DNA of 62,419 bases, from assembly GCA_937958015.1 (NCBI GenBank), contig CALGOA010000046.1, positions 1 to 62,419 of the forward strand. Direction: 5' to 3'. The notes beneath the pieces were generated by a model that did no database searches, had not been told where the DNA came from, and saw only the letters and a list, made by a program, of their open reading frames with translations. A program made the position numbers and the translations under genes. This document shows, one piece after another, positions 16,574 through 25,747 of the stretch (its first letter is position 1; the number at the start of each line of letters is the position of its first letter). The stretch is from an uncultured Acidimicrobiales bacterium (GTDB lineage Bacteria; Actinomycetota; Acidimicrobiia; Acidimicrobiales; SZUA-35).

Positions 16574-19500
16574 ATGGGGATCACGAAGTTGCTCGTCGCC
16601 AACCGGGGCGAGATCGCGATTCGAGTGTTCCGAGCGGCGGTGGAGCTGGGCATCGAAACCGTCGCGGTGTACACGTGGGAAGACCGACAGAGCCTCCACC
16701 GCCTCAAAGCTGACGAGTCCTATCAGATAGGCACCGAGGGCCGCCCCCTCAAGCCCTACCTCGATATCCAGATGATCATCGACGCTGCGCTCGAAGCCGG
16801 GGCCGACGCCATCCATCCCGGCTACGGCTTTCTGTCGGAGAATCCCGACCTCGCACAGGCGTGTGCAGACAACAACATCACGTTCGTGGGTCCTCCCCAG
16901 CGAGTGCTCGAACTCTGCGGCAACAAGATGCGAGCCCAAGCGGCCGCGGCCGAGGCGGGGTTGACGGTCCTGACCCAGTCCGGCGAGGTCACCGCCGAGA
17001 CGGCCCGGGCCGAGGCGGACAAGATCGGATTTCCGATCTTCGTGAAGGCAGCCAGCGGAGGCGGCGGCCGGGGCCTACGCCGCATCGACGACCCCGAGGC
17101 GATCACCGACGCGGTGGGTGCTGCCCGTCGCGAGGCCGAAAGCGCCTTCGGCGATCCCACCGTTTTCCTCGAACGCGCCGTGCTCAACCCTCGCCACATC
17201 GAGGTGCAACTGATCGGTGATGGAACCGAGGTCGTGCATCTCTACGAACGGGACTGTTCGGTCCAGCGCCGCCATCAAAAGGTGGTGGAACTGGCGCCGG
17301 CCCCGAACCTCCCGGTCGAGTTGAGGGATCGTATGTGTGATGCTGCGGTGCGATTCGGCCAGCACATCAACTACGTCAACGCCGGGACCGTCGAATTCCT
17401 CCTCGACGAGCGGGGGGACTTCGTCTTCATCGAGATGAACCCTCGGGTGCAGGTGGAACACACGGTCACCGAGGAAACCACCGACATCGATGTGGTCCAG
17501 ACGCAGCTGCGAATCGCGGGCGGCGAACGGCTGAGCGACCTCGGACTCGAGCAGGGAACGATCCGCCAGCACGGAGCGGCGTTGCAGTGCCGGATCACCA
17601 CGGAGGATCCCGCCAACGGCTTCCGACCCGACACCGGACGCATCCTCACCTATCGCCAACCGGGCGGAGCCGGTATCCGGCTCGATGGTGGCGGCGGATA
17701 CGCCGGCGCCGAGATCACACCATTCTTCGACTCGCTACTGACCAAACTCACCTGTCGGGGCCGAACCTTCCCCGAGGCGGTCGCCCGGGCCGAACGGGCG
17801 CTGGCCGAGTTCCGGGTTCGGGGTCCGGTCACCAATCTCGGTTTCCTGCAGTCGGTTCTGGCCGACCCCGACTTTCGCGCCGGCACCTTCAACACCAGCT
17901 TCATCGACGAGCGCCCACACCTGATGGAAGGTGAGGTCTCCGCCGACCGCGCCACCCGCTTACTCCGATGGCTCGGTGAAGTCACGGTCAACGGCACCTA
18001 CGGCGACGCACCCCTCGACGCCGATCCGCAGAGCAAGCTGCCCGGCCGCCCAACCACCGAACCGCCCTCGGGCTCGAAGCAACGCCTCGACGATCTGGGC
18101 CCCGCTGAATTCGCCCGGTGGATGAGGACCCAGAAACAACTGCTGGTTACCGATACGACGCTGCGCGATGCGCACCAGTCAATCCTTGCAACCCGGGTCC
18201 GCACCATCGATCTGGTGGCGGGGGCTCGACACATCGCCCACCAGATGCCTCAACTGCTGAGCGCCGAGTGCTGGGGCGGCGCCACGTTCGACGTTGCATT
18301 GCGGTTCCTGCACGAGGACCCGTGGGATCGCTTGGAACGACTTCGCGAGGCCGCTCCAAACCTGTGCCTGCAGATGTTGCTGAGGGGCCGCAATACGGTT
18401 GGATACACCGCCTATCCCGATCGGGTGGCCGCAGCGTTCGTCAAGGAAGCCCATCGCACGGGCGTCGACGTCTTCCGGGTCTTCGATGCCCTCAACAACA
18501 TCGAACAGATGCGTCCCGCAATCCATGCCGCCGGTGAAACCGGAGCGTTGATCGAAGGAACGATCTGTTACAGCGGCAACATGGCCGATCCCGCCGAGGA
18601 CCTCTTCACAATGGACTACTACCTGGGCGTGGCCGAAGCGTTGGTGCAGGAGGGTGTTCATGTTCTGTGCATCAAAGACATGGCCGGACTTCTGCGGGCC
18701 CCAGCCGCCCGGGCCCTGGTGTCGGCTCTGCGGGAACGATTCGACGCACCGGTCCATCTCCACACCCACGACAGCGCCGGCGGACAACTCGCAACCTATA
18801 TCGCTGCGGCCGAGGCCGGAGTCGATGCCGTGGACGCCGCCGCGGCACCTCTGAGCGGCATGACCTCTCAGCCGGCGATGCCCGCCACCATCGCCGCGTT
18901 CGCCAACACCGAACGCGACACCGGACTCGACCTCAAAGCGGTCACCACCCTCGAGCCGTATTGGGAAGCGGTGCGCCGTCTCTACCAACCCTTCGAGGCA
19001 GGCCTTACCAGTCCGACCGGTTCGGTGTATCGCCATGAGATCCCCGGTGGCCAACTCTCCAATCTTCGCCAGCAGGCGATCGCCATGGGGCTGGGCGATC
19101 GCTTCGAGTTGATCGAGGAGATGTACGCCGCCTGTGACGAACTGCTGGGGCGGGTCATCAAGGTCACGCCGACCTCAAAGGTCGTTGGTGACATGGCGCT
19201 ACATCTGGTGGGGGCCGGCATGACCACCGCTGACGTCGCAGCCGATCCCGGCTCGGTCGATCTGCCCGACAGCGTGATCGGATTCCTCCACGGTGAACTC
19301 GGCGAACCTCCCGGCGGATTCCCCGAACCGCTGCGAACCAGGGCGCTGGAGGGTCGGCGGCCAACGTCGGAACCCGCCAAACTCTCCGATGACGACGTTG
19401 CTGCTCTCGATACCACAGACACGGTGCGCGCCACCCTCAATCGTCTGCTGTTCCCCGGCCCCTACGCCGATTACGAAGAGCACCGCACGACCTACGGCGA

Positions 19501-19957
19501 GCTGTTCCGACTACCCACCCGGCTGTTCTGGTACGGAATCGGCGTCGGAGATCAGGACGTGCAGATCGGCCTGGGCCGTGGTGTTCAACTACTGGCCGGT
19601 CTTGAGGCGGTCGGTGAACCCGACAGCCGCGGCATGCGTCGGGTCGTGTTCCGTATGAACGGACAACTGCGACCAATCGACGTGATCGACCAGTCGATCG
19701 AGGGTGGTCTTCTCGCTGCGGAGAAGGCCGACCCGGGAAACCCCGCTCATCTTGGGGCCCCCTTTACCGGTGTGGTCAGTCTGAAGGTGGCCGTGGGTGA
19801 CACGGTCACGGCTAACAGCGCAGTTGCGATGATCGAGGCGATGAAGATGGAGTCGGTCATCTCGGCTCCGATCTCGGGCACTGTTGAGCGAATCGCAATC
19901 GCCGAGGTGGCCAGCGTGGAACCCGGCGACCTGGTGCTGGTGATCAAACCTGACTGA
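16574..19957 (+). CDS. pyc: pyruvate carboxylase
   Basis: Single-chain biotin enzyme that makes oxaloacetate from pyruvate and bicarbonate. In order: biotin carboxylase (about residues 1-450, with HQKVVELAPAPNL and the catalytic EMNPRVQVEHTVTEE), carboxyltransferase (about 520-800, DTTLRDAHQSILATRVRT, the carbamylated-lysine motif CIKDMAGLL, and HLHTHDSAGGQ), an allosteric/linker region, and the biotin carboxyl carrier domain with EAMKMES (biotinyl Lys near 1091). Full length at 1127 residues. Its stop abuts the stop of the convergent NTF2-like gene with no base between. Anaplerotic enzyme. Confidence 0.96.
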   Translation: MGITKLLVANRGEIAIRVFRAAVELGIETVAVYTWEDRQSLHRLKADESYQIGTEGRPLKPYLDIQMIIDAALEAGADAIHPGYGFLSENPDLAQACADNNITFVGPPQRVLELCGNKMRAQAAAAEAGLTVLTQSGEVTAETARAEADKIGFPIFVKAASGGGGRGLRRIDDPEAITDAVGAARREAESAFGDPTVFLERAVLNPRHIEVQLIGDGTEVVHLYERDCSVQRRHQKVVELAPAPNLPVELRDRMCDAAVRFGQHINYVNAGTVEFLLDERGDFVFIEMNPRVQVEHTVTEETTDIDVVQTQLRIAGGERLSDLGLEQGTIRQHGAALQCRITTEDPANGFRPDTGRILTYRQPGGAGIRLDGGGGYAGAEITPFFDSLLTKLTCRGRTFPEAVARAERALAEFRVRGPVTNLGFLQSVLADPDFRAGTFNTSFIDERPHLMEGEVSADRATRLLRWLGEVTVNGTYGDAPLDADPQSKLPGRPTTEPPSGSKQRLDDLGPAEFARWMRTQKQLLVTDTTLRDAHQSILATRVRTIDLVAGARHIAHQMPQLLSAECWGGATFDVALRFLHEDPWDRLERLREAAPNLCLQMLLRGRNTVGYTAYPDRVAAAFVKEAHRTGVDVFRVFDALNNIEQMRPAIHAAGETGALIEGTICYSGNMADPAEDLFTMDYYLGVAEALVQEGVHVLCIKDMAGLLRAPAARALVSALRERFDAPVHLHTHDSAGGQLATYIAAAEAGVDAVDAAAAPLSGMTSQPAMPATIAAFANTERDTGLDLKAVTTLEPYWEAVRRLYQPFEAGLTSPTGSVYRHEIPGGQLSNLRQQAIAMGLGDRFELIEEMYAACDELLGRVIKVTPTSKVVGDMALHLVGAGMTTADVAADPGSVDLPDSVIGFLHGELGEPPGGFPEPLRTRALEGRRPTSEPAKLSDDDVAALDTTDTVRATLNRLLFPGPYADYEEHRTTYGELFRLPTRLFWYGIGVGDQDVQIGLGRGVQLLAGLEAVGEPDSRGMRRVVFRMNGQLRPIDVIDQSIEGGLLAAEKADPGNPAHLGAPFTGVVSLKVAVGDTVTANSAVAMIEAMKMESVISAPISGTVERIAIAEVASVEPGDLVLVIKPD

Positions 19958-20956
19958 TCAACCCGGCAGGAGATCAACCCCCATCTGCCGAAACAGATGG
20001 ATCATGTCGACGAACACCCAGTTCTCGATGTACTTCTCGCCGTCCCGTTTCCACCAATCCAGACCGTTCACCTGAATCGGTTTGTTGCTCGCCGCGGTGC
20101 CGAGGTAGGGACCGGCGTGAGTGGCGGTCACACCGGCCCAGCCTGGACCGCCGCTGAACTCACCTTCGGCGAAGAGCGCGGTGAGGTCCTGCACCTGCCG
20201 GTCGGGAAAGGCCACCAGCCACGGCGCCTGATGCAGGTCCTCGAACTCCTTGAAACTCAGACAACCGCCGATGCCGCCCGGGCCGTACCACTGGACGTGC
20301 TCAGCGAACCAGTCGGCCATGCCCATACTCTCGAGGTCGCTCTCGTCGAACGCGTTCAATCCATCGAAGATGAATCGACGGATGTGGTCGAGGCTGTACG
20401 CGGTAGTGACGGCGTCCTGAGGTTCGGACAGGAATCCGTCGGCCGCAGCCGGGGCCGGGTAGACGTGGTCCACGCCGTTACTCGGCGGGAGCGGGTTACA
20501 CCCGGCCTGTTGCATGAGATCGATCATGTCCAGCATGAAGTAGATCTCGGTGATGACCCCGTCCTCGACCCTAGCGAACTCTCCCCACCGCAACGCCACC
20601 CGTTCACCGGTTGACGGGATCCCCAGGTAGTCATGTTGAAACGTTCCGTGGAACAGACCCGTCCCGGTGACCCAGTGGTGGCCGTCGTTGGCAACGTTGC
20701 CATCGCGCTGACCGTTGGATTCGCCTCCGAAGAACAGATGTACCTCGCGTTCCCATTCGCCGAACGACTGACGTAGCGGTGACCAGAAGTCGGCGATGAA
20801 CGAGCGGTATCCGCTCAGCTGCCCGACGGGTTCGTGTCCGAAGAACCGAACCTCCTCGTGGAGTAACTCGGACCGGGTACCAGAACCATCAAGAGCACTC
20901 CACAGGTCGAGCACCGCCGCTTTGTTCGCCTGGTTGAGTTCGGAGGTGAAGGTCAT
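19958..20956 (-). CDS. NTF2/SnoaL-like double-domain protein, cluster copy 1
   Basis: Two NTF2-like alpha+beta cone domains in 332 residues. The second half has the cluster motif WYGPGGIGG (near residue 232) and ends in ENWVFVDMIHLFRQMGVDL. The NTF2 fold includes SnoaL cyclases, ketosteroid isomerase, scytalone dehydratase and limonene-epoxide hydrolase, so an isomerase, dehydratase or hydrolase is possible; active-site residues cannot be assigned. Last gene of the catabolic operon, coupled by ATGA to the MetE-like gene, with its stop touching the pyc stop. Confidence 0.8.
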   Translation of the reverse strand: MTFTSELNQANKAAVLDLWSALDGSGTRSELLHEEVRFFGHEPVGQLSGYRSFIADFWSPLRQSFGEWEREVHLFFGGESNGQRDGNVANDGHHWVTGTGLFHGTFQHDYLGIPSTGERVALRWGEFARVEDGVITEIYFMLDMIDLMQQAGCNPLPPSNGVDHVYPAPAAADGFLSEPQDAVTTAYSLDHIRRFIFDGLNAFDESDLESMGMADWFAEHVQWYGPGGIGGCLSFKEFEDLHQAPWLVAFPDRQVQDLTALFAEGEFSGGPGWAGVTATHAGPYLGTAASNKPIQVNGLDWWKRDGEKYIENWVFVDMIHLFRQMGVDLLPG

Positions 20957-22080
20957 ACGAGGGCGGCGCCCTCGGCCATCGCCGCCAGCTTCAGGTAGGC
21001 GATGTCGGGATCGATTCCGGCGTACCCGGCAAAGGTTGAGAAACCACAGTCCGAACCGGCCATCACCCGTTCCCGACCCACGATGTCGACGAACTTCCGC
21101 AGTCGCTGGGCGACGAGTTCGGGATGCTCCACGAAGTGGGTGGTGCTGTCGATGACGCCGGGGATAAGCACCTTGTCATCGGGGATGTCCGCCTCGGCGA
21201 AGGTGACCCACTCGTGGGCGTGTCGGGGGTTTGACGACTCGAACAGAAGCGCCTGCGGTTTGGCCTTCAGTGCGATCGGGAGCACCTGACTCATCGGGGC
21301 GTCGTGGGTATGGGGCCCCTCGTAGTTGCCCCAACAGATATGGAGCCGCATCATGTCAGCCGGGATGTTGCGCACCGCGTGGTTGAGAGCCTCCACGTGA
21401 AGGTTGGCCAACCGTTCGTATTCCTCGTCGGGCTGACCCTTGAACATCATGTGTCGGCCCAACCCGAGGTCGGGTGAGTCGAGCTGCAGGACAATTCCCG
21501 CCTCGACGATCGCCTCGTACTCTGCCCGCATCGCATCGGCGAGCGCCATGAGATACGACTCGTGGTCGGGGTAGTGAACGTTGGGTTGAAAAAGGGCGAT
21601 CACACCCGGCGACGCCGCGTTCATGAACCCTTCAACCGGTCCCGACGCTGCGACCGCCGCAGTGAAGTTGGCGATGTCCTCGTTGCAGGGCCCCATGTCC
21701 TTGACCTCGATGGGGCCTACACACTGGGGGCGTTTGTAGGTCGGTGTTCCGCCGGTCTTGGCCATCCGTTCAAGAAAACTGGGGTGTTCCTCGAGGTCGG
21801 CCGGGGCGCGGCGGGGGCTGTCGCCCTCAAAGCCGGTTATCCGGTCCTTGATGTAGGTGGCGTAGCTGAGTTTGCTCATCTCGCCGTCGCTCACTACGTC
21901 GATGCCCGCCGCAACCTGTCGGGCGACGACTTCTTTCACTGCCTTGGCGACCTCGGCACAGTGGGCGTCGAGGTCGATCTCCTCCCCCGCCTCGATGGCG
22001 AACACCCCTTGGCTCACAACCTCGGATCGGGGCAGCGAACCCACGTGGGTGGTGAGAATGCGATCGGTGCTGGTCTTCAT
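20953..22080 (-). CDS. MetE-core zinc methyltransferase / epoxyalkane:CoM transferase-like
   Basis: 375-residue TIM-barrel protein related to the C-terminal catalytic half of cobalamin-independent methionine synthase. Zinc thiolate-activating ligands are visible: His247 and Cys249 in RLHICWGN and Cys345 in AGSDCGF. The N terminus has TTHVGSLPRSE and SDGEMSKLSYATYIKDR. The MetE N-terminal half that binds polyglutamyl folate is absent. Single-core relatives include epoxyalkane:coenzyme M transferase and uncharacterised methyltransferases, so it likely moves a methyl or alkyl group to or from a thiol. Sits between two NTF2-like genes with ATGA overlaps on both sides. Confidence 0.85.
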   Translation of the reverse strand: MKTSTDRILTTHVGSLPRSEVVSQGVFAIEAGEEIDLDAHCAEVAKAVKEVVARQVAAGIDVVSDGEMSKLSYATYIKDRITGFEGDSPRRAPADLEEHPSFLERMAKTGGTPTYKRPQCVGPIEVKDMGPCNEDIANFTAAVAASGPVEGFMNAASPGVIALFQPNVHYPDHESYLMALADAMRAEYEAIVEAGIVLQLDSPDLGLGRHMMFKGQPDEEYERLANLHVEALNHAVRNIPADMMRLHICWGNYEGPHTHDAPMSQVLPIALKAKPQALLFESSNPRHAHEWVTFAEADIPDDKVLIPGVIDSTTHFVEHPELVAQRLRKFVDIVGRERVMAGSDCGFSTFAGYAGIDPDIAYLKLAAMAEGAALV

Positions 22081-23096
22081 CGGAATCCTGTCGGTCGAGC
22101 GGTGAGTTCCCGCATACGGGCAAAGACGTCGACACCAAGTTGGTCCCAGACGCTGAGCAGGTCAACGAGAACCCAATTCTCGCGTATCAAACCGTTCTCC
22201 ACCCGCCAGAAGTCGAGGCTGCGCATGGTGATCGGTGTATCGGACGGTGCAATCCCCAACCAGCCGTCGCCGGTCACCGTGGCTCGCATTCCGGGCCACG
22301 CAGTGACAGCGACGTAGGCGCCGTCGCCGAAGAAGTGTGATGGAACCCCCATCGTGCTGTTCCCGGCCCGGTCGGGCATGGCGTTGAGAAACGGGATCTG
22401 ATGATGACGTCGGAACCCGTCGATGCCGCGCCCGGTGCCGATGCCGACGGGGCCGTACCAGCTGAACTTTGGGTGCCACCAGTGTTCGAGCCGCATCGAC
22501 TCCTCGGGTTCGGTCGGGTGTTTGCTCATGTCGGCCAACATCCCGCGAACACAATCCAGCGACGCCTGGGCGGACGGTTCATCCCACGGGCCGGTCAGCA
22601 GGCCGTCCTGGGTGGCCGGTCCGGGTGTGTGCCACCACCGACCGAGACTTGGACCCATCGGCCAACATCCGCTCTGCACCATGAGCTCGGGGATGTCCCA
22701 CAAGGCCTGCATCTCGACGATTCGGCCACCCTCAATGCGGAAGAACTCGTGAAACCGCATCGCCGCCTGGTGGCCGGTAGCGGGGATATCGAGGAACGGC
22801 GTCAGCCAGGTCCCCGTGTAGTACCCACCACAGCCGACCCACCGGTTGCCGTAACTATCGGGACCGGCCATCGTGATGAAGGTGCGCCGTTCCACATCGG
22901 GCATGGCGGTCCGCAACGACCCGAGGGCTCGATGGGTCCAGTCGGACGGGCCCTCCATCGTCTCGAACGGAAACGCCAACTGCATGGTGGCGTCAGGGGT
23001 GAACAGTTCGTCGATGACGGCGGCGGCGTCGTCGGTCCAGTCGTAGAGGGCGGCGTTGAGCCGTGCGAGAAGAAGCCTGTTGGCCTCGTGGCTCAT
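22077..23096 (-). CDS. NTF2/SnoaL-like double-domain protein, cluster copy 2
   Basis: 339 residues, two NTF2-like domains. The first half ends with a small-molecule-like pocket segment (MRFHEFFRIEGGRIVEMQALWD, about residues 130-150); the second has WYGPVGIGTGRGIDGF (near 215) and ends ENWVLVDLLSVWDQLGVDVF, the cluster signature. Tryptophan-rich cores and HH/RxH positions suggest binding of a small polar ligand. Coupled by ATGA overlaps to the single-domain copy upstream and the MetE-like gene downstream. Not a known enzyme. Confidence 0.8.
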   Translation of the reverse strand: MSHEANRLLLARLNAALYDWTDDAAAVIDELFTPDATMQLAFPFETMEGPSDWTHRALGSLRTAMPDVERRTFITMAGPDSYGNRWVGCGGYYTGTWLTPFLDIPATGHQAAMRFHEFFRIEGGRIVEMQALWDIPELMVQSGCWPMGPSLGRWWHTPGPATQDGLLTGPWDEPSAQASLDCVRGMLADMSKHPTEPEESMRLEHWWHPKFSWYGPVGIGTGRGIDGFRRHHQIPFLNAMPDRAGNSTMGVPSHFFGDGAYVAVTAWPGMRATVTGDGWLGIAPSDTPITMRSLDFWRVENGLIRENWVLVDLLSVWDQLGVDVFARMRELTARPTGFR

Positions 23097-23617
23097 GGAC
23101 TAGGAGGTGTTTTCTCACCCCGGTCGAATGTTTCCCAGCCCTCGCCGTCGAAAATGTCGACACCAAGTTGGGCGAGCACATGGGGGAAATCAACCATCAC
23201 CCAGTTGTCTTCGATCTTGCCGTCGACGACCTTCCAGAAGTCCATATAGCGGATCTCGACCTTCTGACCGGTTGGGGCCACGCCCATGAACTCGCCGCTG
23301 TGGGTCGCCTCCTGACGGCCGAATGCGGCCGCCCACTCCCCCATGTAAAGGCGGGCCTCGTCAACGCAGACCTTGTCCGAAAAGGCGGCCTGGAACGGCT
23401 TCTGCCAATTGTCCTGAAATTCGGTAAGCCCGTTCTTCGTGCCACAACCTGTGTTGCCCATCCACCGAAACCCCTCGGCGAAGAACTCTCCGATATCGCT
23501 GATGCGATGATCGTTCAGGCCGTCGACCATCTCCTCGATGACCCTCTTGGTGTCGGCCGTTTTCGACAGATCGGTATCCCGACTGAGGACCGCCTGTTCA
23601 GGTCGTGCTCCGGTCAT
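23093..23617 (-). CDS. NTF2/SnoaL-like single-domain protein, cluster copy 3
   Basis: 174 residues, one NTF2-like domain matching the C-terminal half of the other copies: WMGNTGCGTKNGLTEF (near residue 50) takes the place of the WYGPxGIG motif, and the end reads DNWVMVDFPHVLAQLGVDIF. Start at ATG 23617 overlaps the previous stop (ATGA); the frame is open to 23689 but that would begin inside the upstream gene. The lone domain suggests it assembles with a double-domain paralogue. Confidence 0.8.
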   Translation of the reverse strand: MTGARPEQAVLSRDTDLSKTADTKRVIEEMVDGLNDHRISDIGEFFAEGFRWMGNTGCGTKNGLTEFQDNWQKPFQAAFSDKVCVDEARLYMGEWAAAFGRQEATHSGEFMGVAPTGQKVEIRYMDFWKVVDGKIEDNWVMVDFPHVLAQLGVDIFDGEGWETFDRGEKTPPSP

Positions 23618-24675
23618 TTCGTAAACCCTTCCTGCCCGCTGAGCTGACGCATCCGCTGCAGAACATCGAGCCCCTGCTGTTCGAGCCAATAGAGAATGTC
23701 GATGAACACCCAGTTCTCGGCGAGTTTGTCACCGTCGCGGCGGTAGACGTCGACCACGCGCATGTCGGCTGGCGCATTGGACCCGGGCAGGCCCAGGAAC
23801 CCACCGGTCGGGGTGTTGGTGAGGTTGGCCCACCCGAAGAAGCCGGCGTAGTTTCCGTCGGCGAAACGGGCGATGTGACCGTTGAAGATCTTGTCGGTCA
23901 GGTTGAGCCGGAACGGCATTTGATGTTGGTGTTGATACCGGTCGATCGTGTAGCTGGCGCCGATGCCGCTGGGTCCGTACCAGATCATGTCGTCATGCCA
24001 GGTGCGAGCCAGGACCTCGGGCGGGCAGTAACTCTCGCCCGTTTCCATCGAACTGATGTTGTGGGCGGTGAGGTCGTCGATCATCTCGTTGACGAGGTCC
24101 ATCGTCAGTTCGCTCTCGAGCGGATCTTGAACGTCGTAGAGCAGGCCGTCGTGGGTCCGGGGTCCGGGATGGAGGAACGCAGCTCCGGTCTGGGGCGGCA
24201 GAGGGAAAACGCCCGCCTGGTCCATGATGCTCAACACATCGAGAAACAGGGCGGACTGGGTGATGCGGCCATCGACCACATTGTGGAACTGTGCGTAGCG
24301 GTGGAACGTCATCCGGTGGGTGGGTGGGATGTCGAGCCACGCTCGATCGAACAGGCCCATGAGGTGGCCCATCGAACACACCCAGACTCCATCGTCGTCT
24401 TCGTGACCGGCCCCGGCATCATTGATCCCGGCCATGAAGACATCGGGTCGGCGCTGTATCGATCCGAACGATGCCCGCAACGGCAACCAGAACTGCCGCA
24501 CCACGTTGTCGGCACCCCTCAGTTCACCGAAGGGATGCATACCTCGCCAGTGATAGTCGTCGGTGACGTACTTGGTCAGCGTCGAAGCCAGCTGGTCGCT
24601 CGGAGCAGCGTCGAAGTCGTCGTAGAACGCCCGAACGAGGTCTTTGGCGATTTGAAGTTGTGCGGCGTGATCCAT
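23614..24675 (-). CDS. NTF2/SnoaL-like double-domain protein, cluster copy 4
   Basis: 353 residues, two NTF2-like domains. WRGMHPFGELRGADN in the first half (near residue 43) and WYGPSGIGASYTIDRY in the second (near 228) are equivalent motifs, so the gene probably arose by domain duplication. It ends ENWVFIDILYWLEQQGLDVL like its paralogues. First of the metabolic genes after the transporter, 64 bases downstream of the inner permease gene, with a short hairpin (24727-24747) in between. Coupled to copy 3. Confidence 0.8.
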   Translation of the reverse strand: MDHAAQLQIAKDLVRAFYDDFDAAPSDQLASTLTKYVTDDYHWRGMHPFGELRGADNVVRQFWLPLRASFGSIQRRPDVFMAGINDAGAGHEDDDGVWVCSMGHLMGLFDRAWLDIPPTHRMTFHRYAQFHNVVDGRITQSALFLDVLSIMDQAGVFPLPPQTGAAFLHPGPRTHDGLLYDVQDPLESELTMDLVNEMIDDLTAHNISSMETGESYCPPEVLARTWHDDMIWYGPSGIGASYTIDRYQHQHQMPFRLNLTDKIFNGHIARFADGNYAGFFGWANLTNTPTGGFLGLPGSNAPADMRVVDVYRRDGDKLAENWVFIDILYWLEQQGLDVLQRMRQLSGQEGFTK

Positions 24676-24726
24676 AGGGGGAGAACGGGTCCGTTTCGGT
24701 TGTTGTATTGGGGAACGTTACGTCAG

Positions 24727-24747
24727 AGGGCTGGTGTGATCAGCCCT
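24727..24747. terminator. short hairpin over the permease stop, attenuator candidate
   Basis: AGGGCTG (24727-24733) pairs with CAGCCCT (24741-24747) around GTGTGAT. It overlaps the permease stop codon and lies before the first NTF2-like gene. Weak, no T-run. Confidence 0.4.
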
Positions 24748-25747
24748 TCACCGCTCCCGCTCCCAGTCCCTTCACAAGATGTTTCTGGAACAGGATGATG
24801 ACGATGATGATCGGCAGCGTGATCGAGACCGATGCGGCCGGGATCTCGTTGAAGATCTGCGGCCCTTCGGCGGCGGTTGCTGCACTGATGCCGACGGGCA
24901 GGGTGTAGTTGGTCACCGCGAGCACTCGTACGAAGAGGAACTCGTTGTAGGCGAGCAACAACGTGAACAGCGCGGTTGCGATGATCCCCGGCCACATGAT
25001 CGGGATGATGACCTTGTAGAAGGCCTGGAACCGACTGGCGCCGTCGATCATGGCGGCCTCCTCCAAGCTCTTGGGCACGTCCATGAAGAAACTTCGCAGC
25101 ATCCAGATGGTGAACGGCTGGTTCACGGCGACGAGCGCAAGGACCAGTACGAGTCGGGAGTCCAGAATGCCGAGCCGATTCGCAGTGAAGAAGTAGGGCA
25201 GCACGAAGGCGCTTCGAGGCAGCGCTCGGAAGCCGAGGGCCACGATCAGAATGACCGCACCTGAGATCCCGGTGTAGCGAGCCAGGCCGTATCCGGCCAA
25301 CAACCCGATGCTGATCGAGATCACCACGGTCAAGACCGTGACCACGAGGCTGTTCACGAAGTACTCGTAGTTTCGGCTGGTTTCGAACAGGCGGGGGAAC
25401 CACCAGACGCCAAAGGCCAGAACGGCGATCACCGCGCCGTAGAAGTACTTCCCTTCGTTGCCCGCTCGTTTGCCGATCATGCCGAGTGCAGTGGCGACGG
25501 CACCGAAGGCCAACACAACAAGCAGTGGATGCCACATGTTGATGTCGTCGTCGGAGAACCAGAAGCCGTTGTAGGCGATGCCGGTGGGGTCATACCCCCA
25601 GATCGCGTTGAGTCGTACATCTCTGACGAACTTGATGGAGTTCTGGAGCGCCCAGGTGAAGGGGATTACGCTCCAGATGACCAGCAGGATCATGATCGCA
25701 TGCAGGCCGTAGCGGTGGTACCAACGTTCGGTGTTCATATCAGGCAC
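24740..25747 (-). CDS. CUT1-type ABC importer permease, MalG-like, with extra membrane hairpin
   Basis: Inner-membrane channel subunit of a carbohydrate-type ABC importer. The EAA coupling loop is SLEEAAMIDGASRFQAFYKV (about residues 225-244). Length 335 is larger than the usual 270-285. Extra length lies at about residues 70-125, where two additional hydrophobic stretches (LLVVLAFGAVATALGMIG and FYGAVIAVLAFGVWWF) fill the usual periplasmic loop between TM1 and TM2. The GTG at 25747 overlaps the MalF-like gene by eight bases; ATG 25738 is an alternative start. Works with the other permease and binding protein; no ATPase gene is nearby. Confidence 0.88.
   Translation of the reverse strand: MPDMNTERWYHRYGLHAIMILLVIWSVIPFTWALQNSIKFVRDVRLNAIWGYDPTGIAYNGFWFSDDDINMWHPLLVVLAFGAVATALGMIGKRAGNEGKYFYGAVIAVLAFGVWWFPRLFETSRNYEYFVNSLVVTVLTVVISISIGLLAGYGLARYTGISGAVILIVALGFRALPRSAFVLPYFFTANRLGILDSRLVLVLALVAVNQPFTIWMLRSFFMDVPKSLEEAAMIDGASRFQAFYKVIIPIMWPGIIATALFTLLLAYNEFLFVRVLAVTNYTLPVGISAATAAEGPQIFNEIPAASVSITLPIIIVIILFQKHLVKGLGAGAVKG

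Noticed and set aside
20953..22080. Ordinary methionine synthase MetE
   Set aside because: Only 375 residues and no N-terminal folate-binding half; inside a catabolic operon.
23605..24798. Plus-strand open frame of 397 codons opposite the NTF2-like genes
   Set aside because: Antisense to genes with clear domain motifs and ATGA coupling; no family resemblance of its own.
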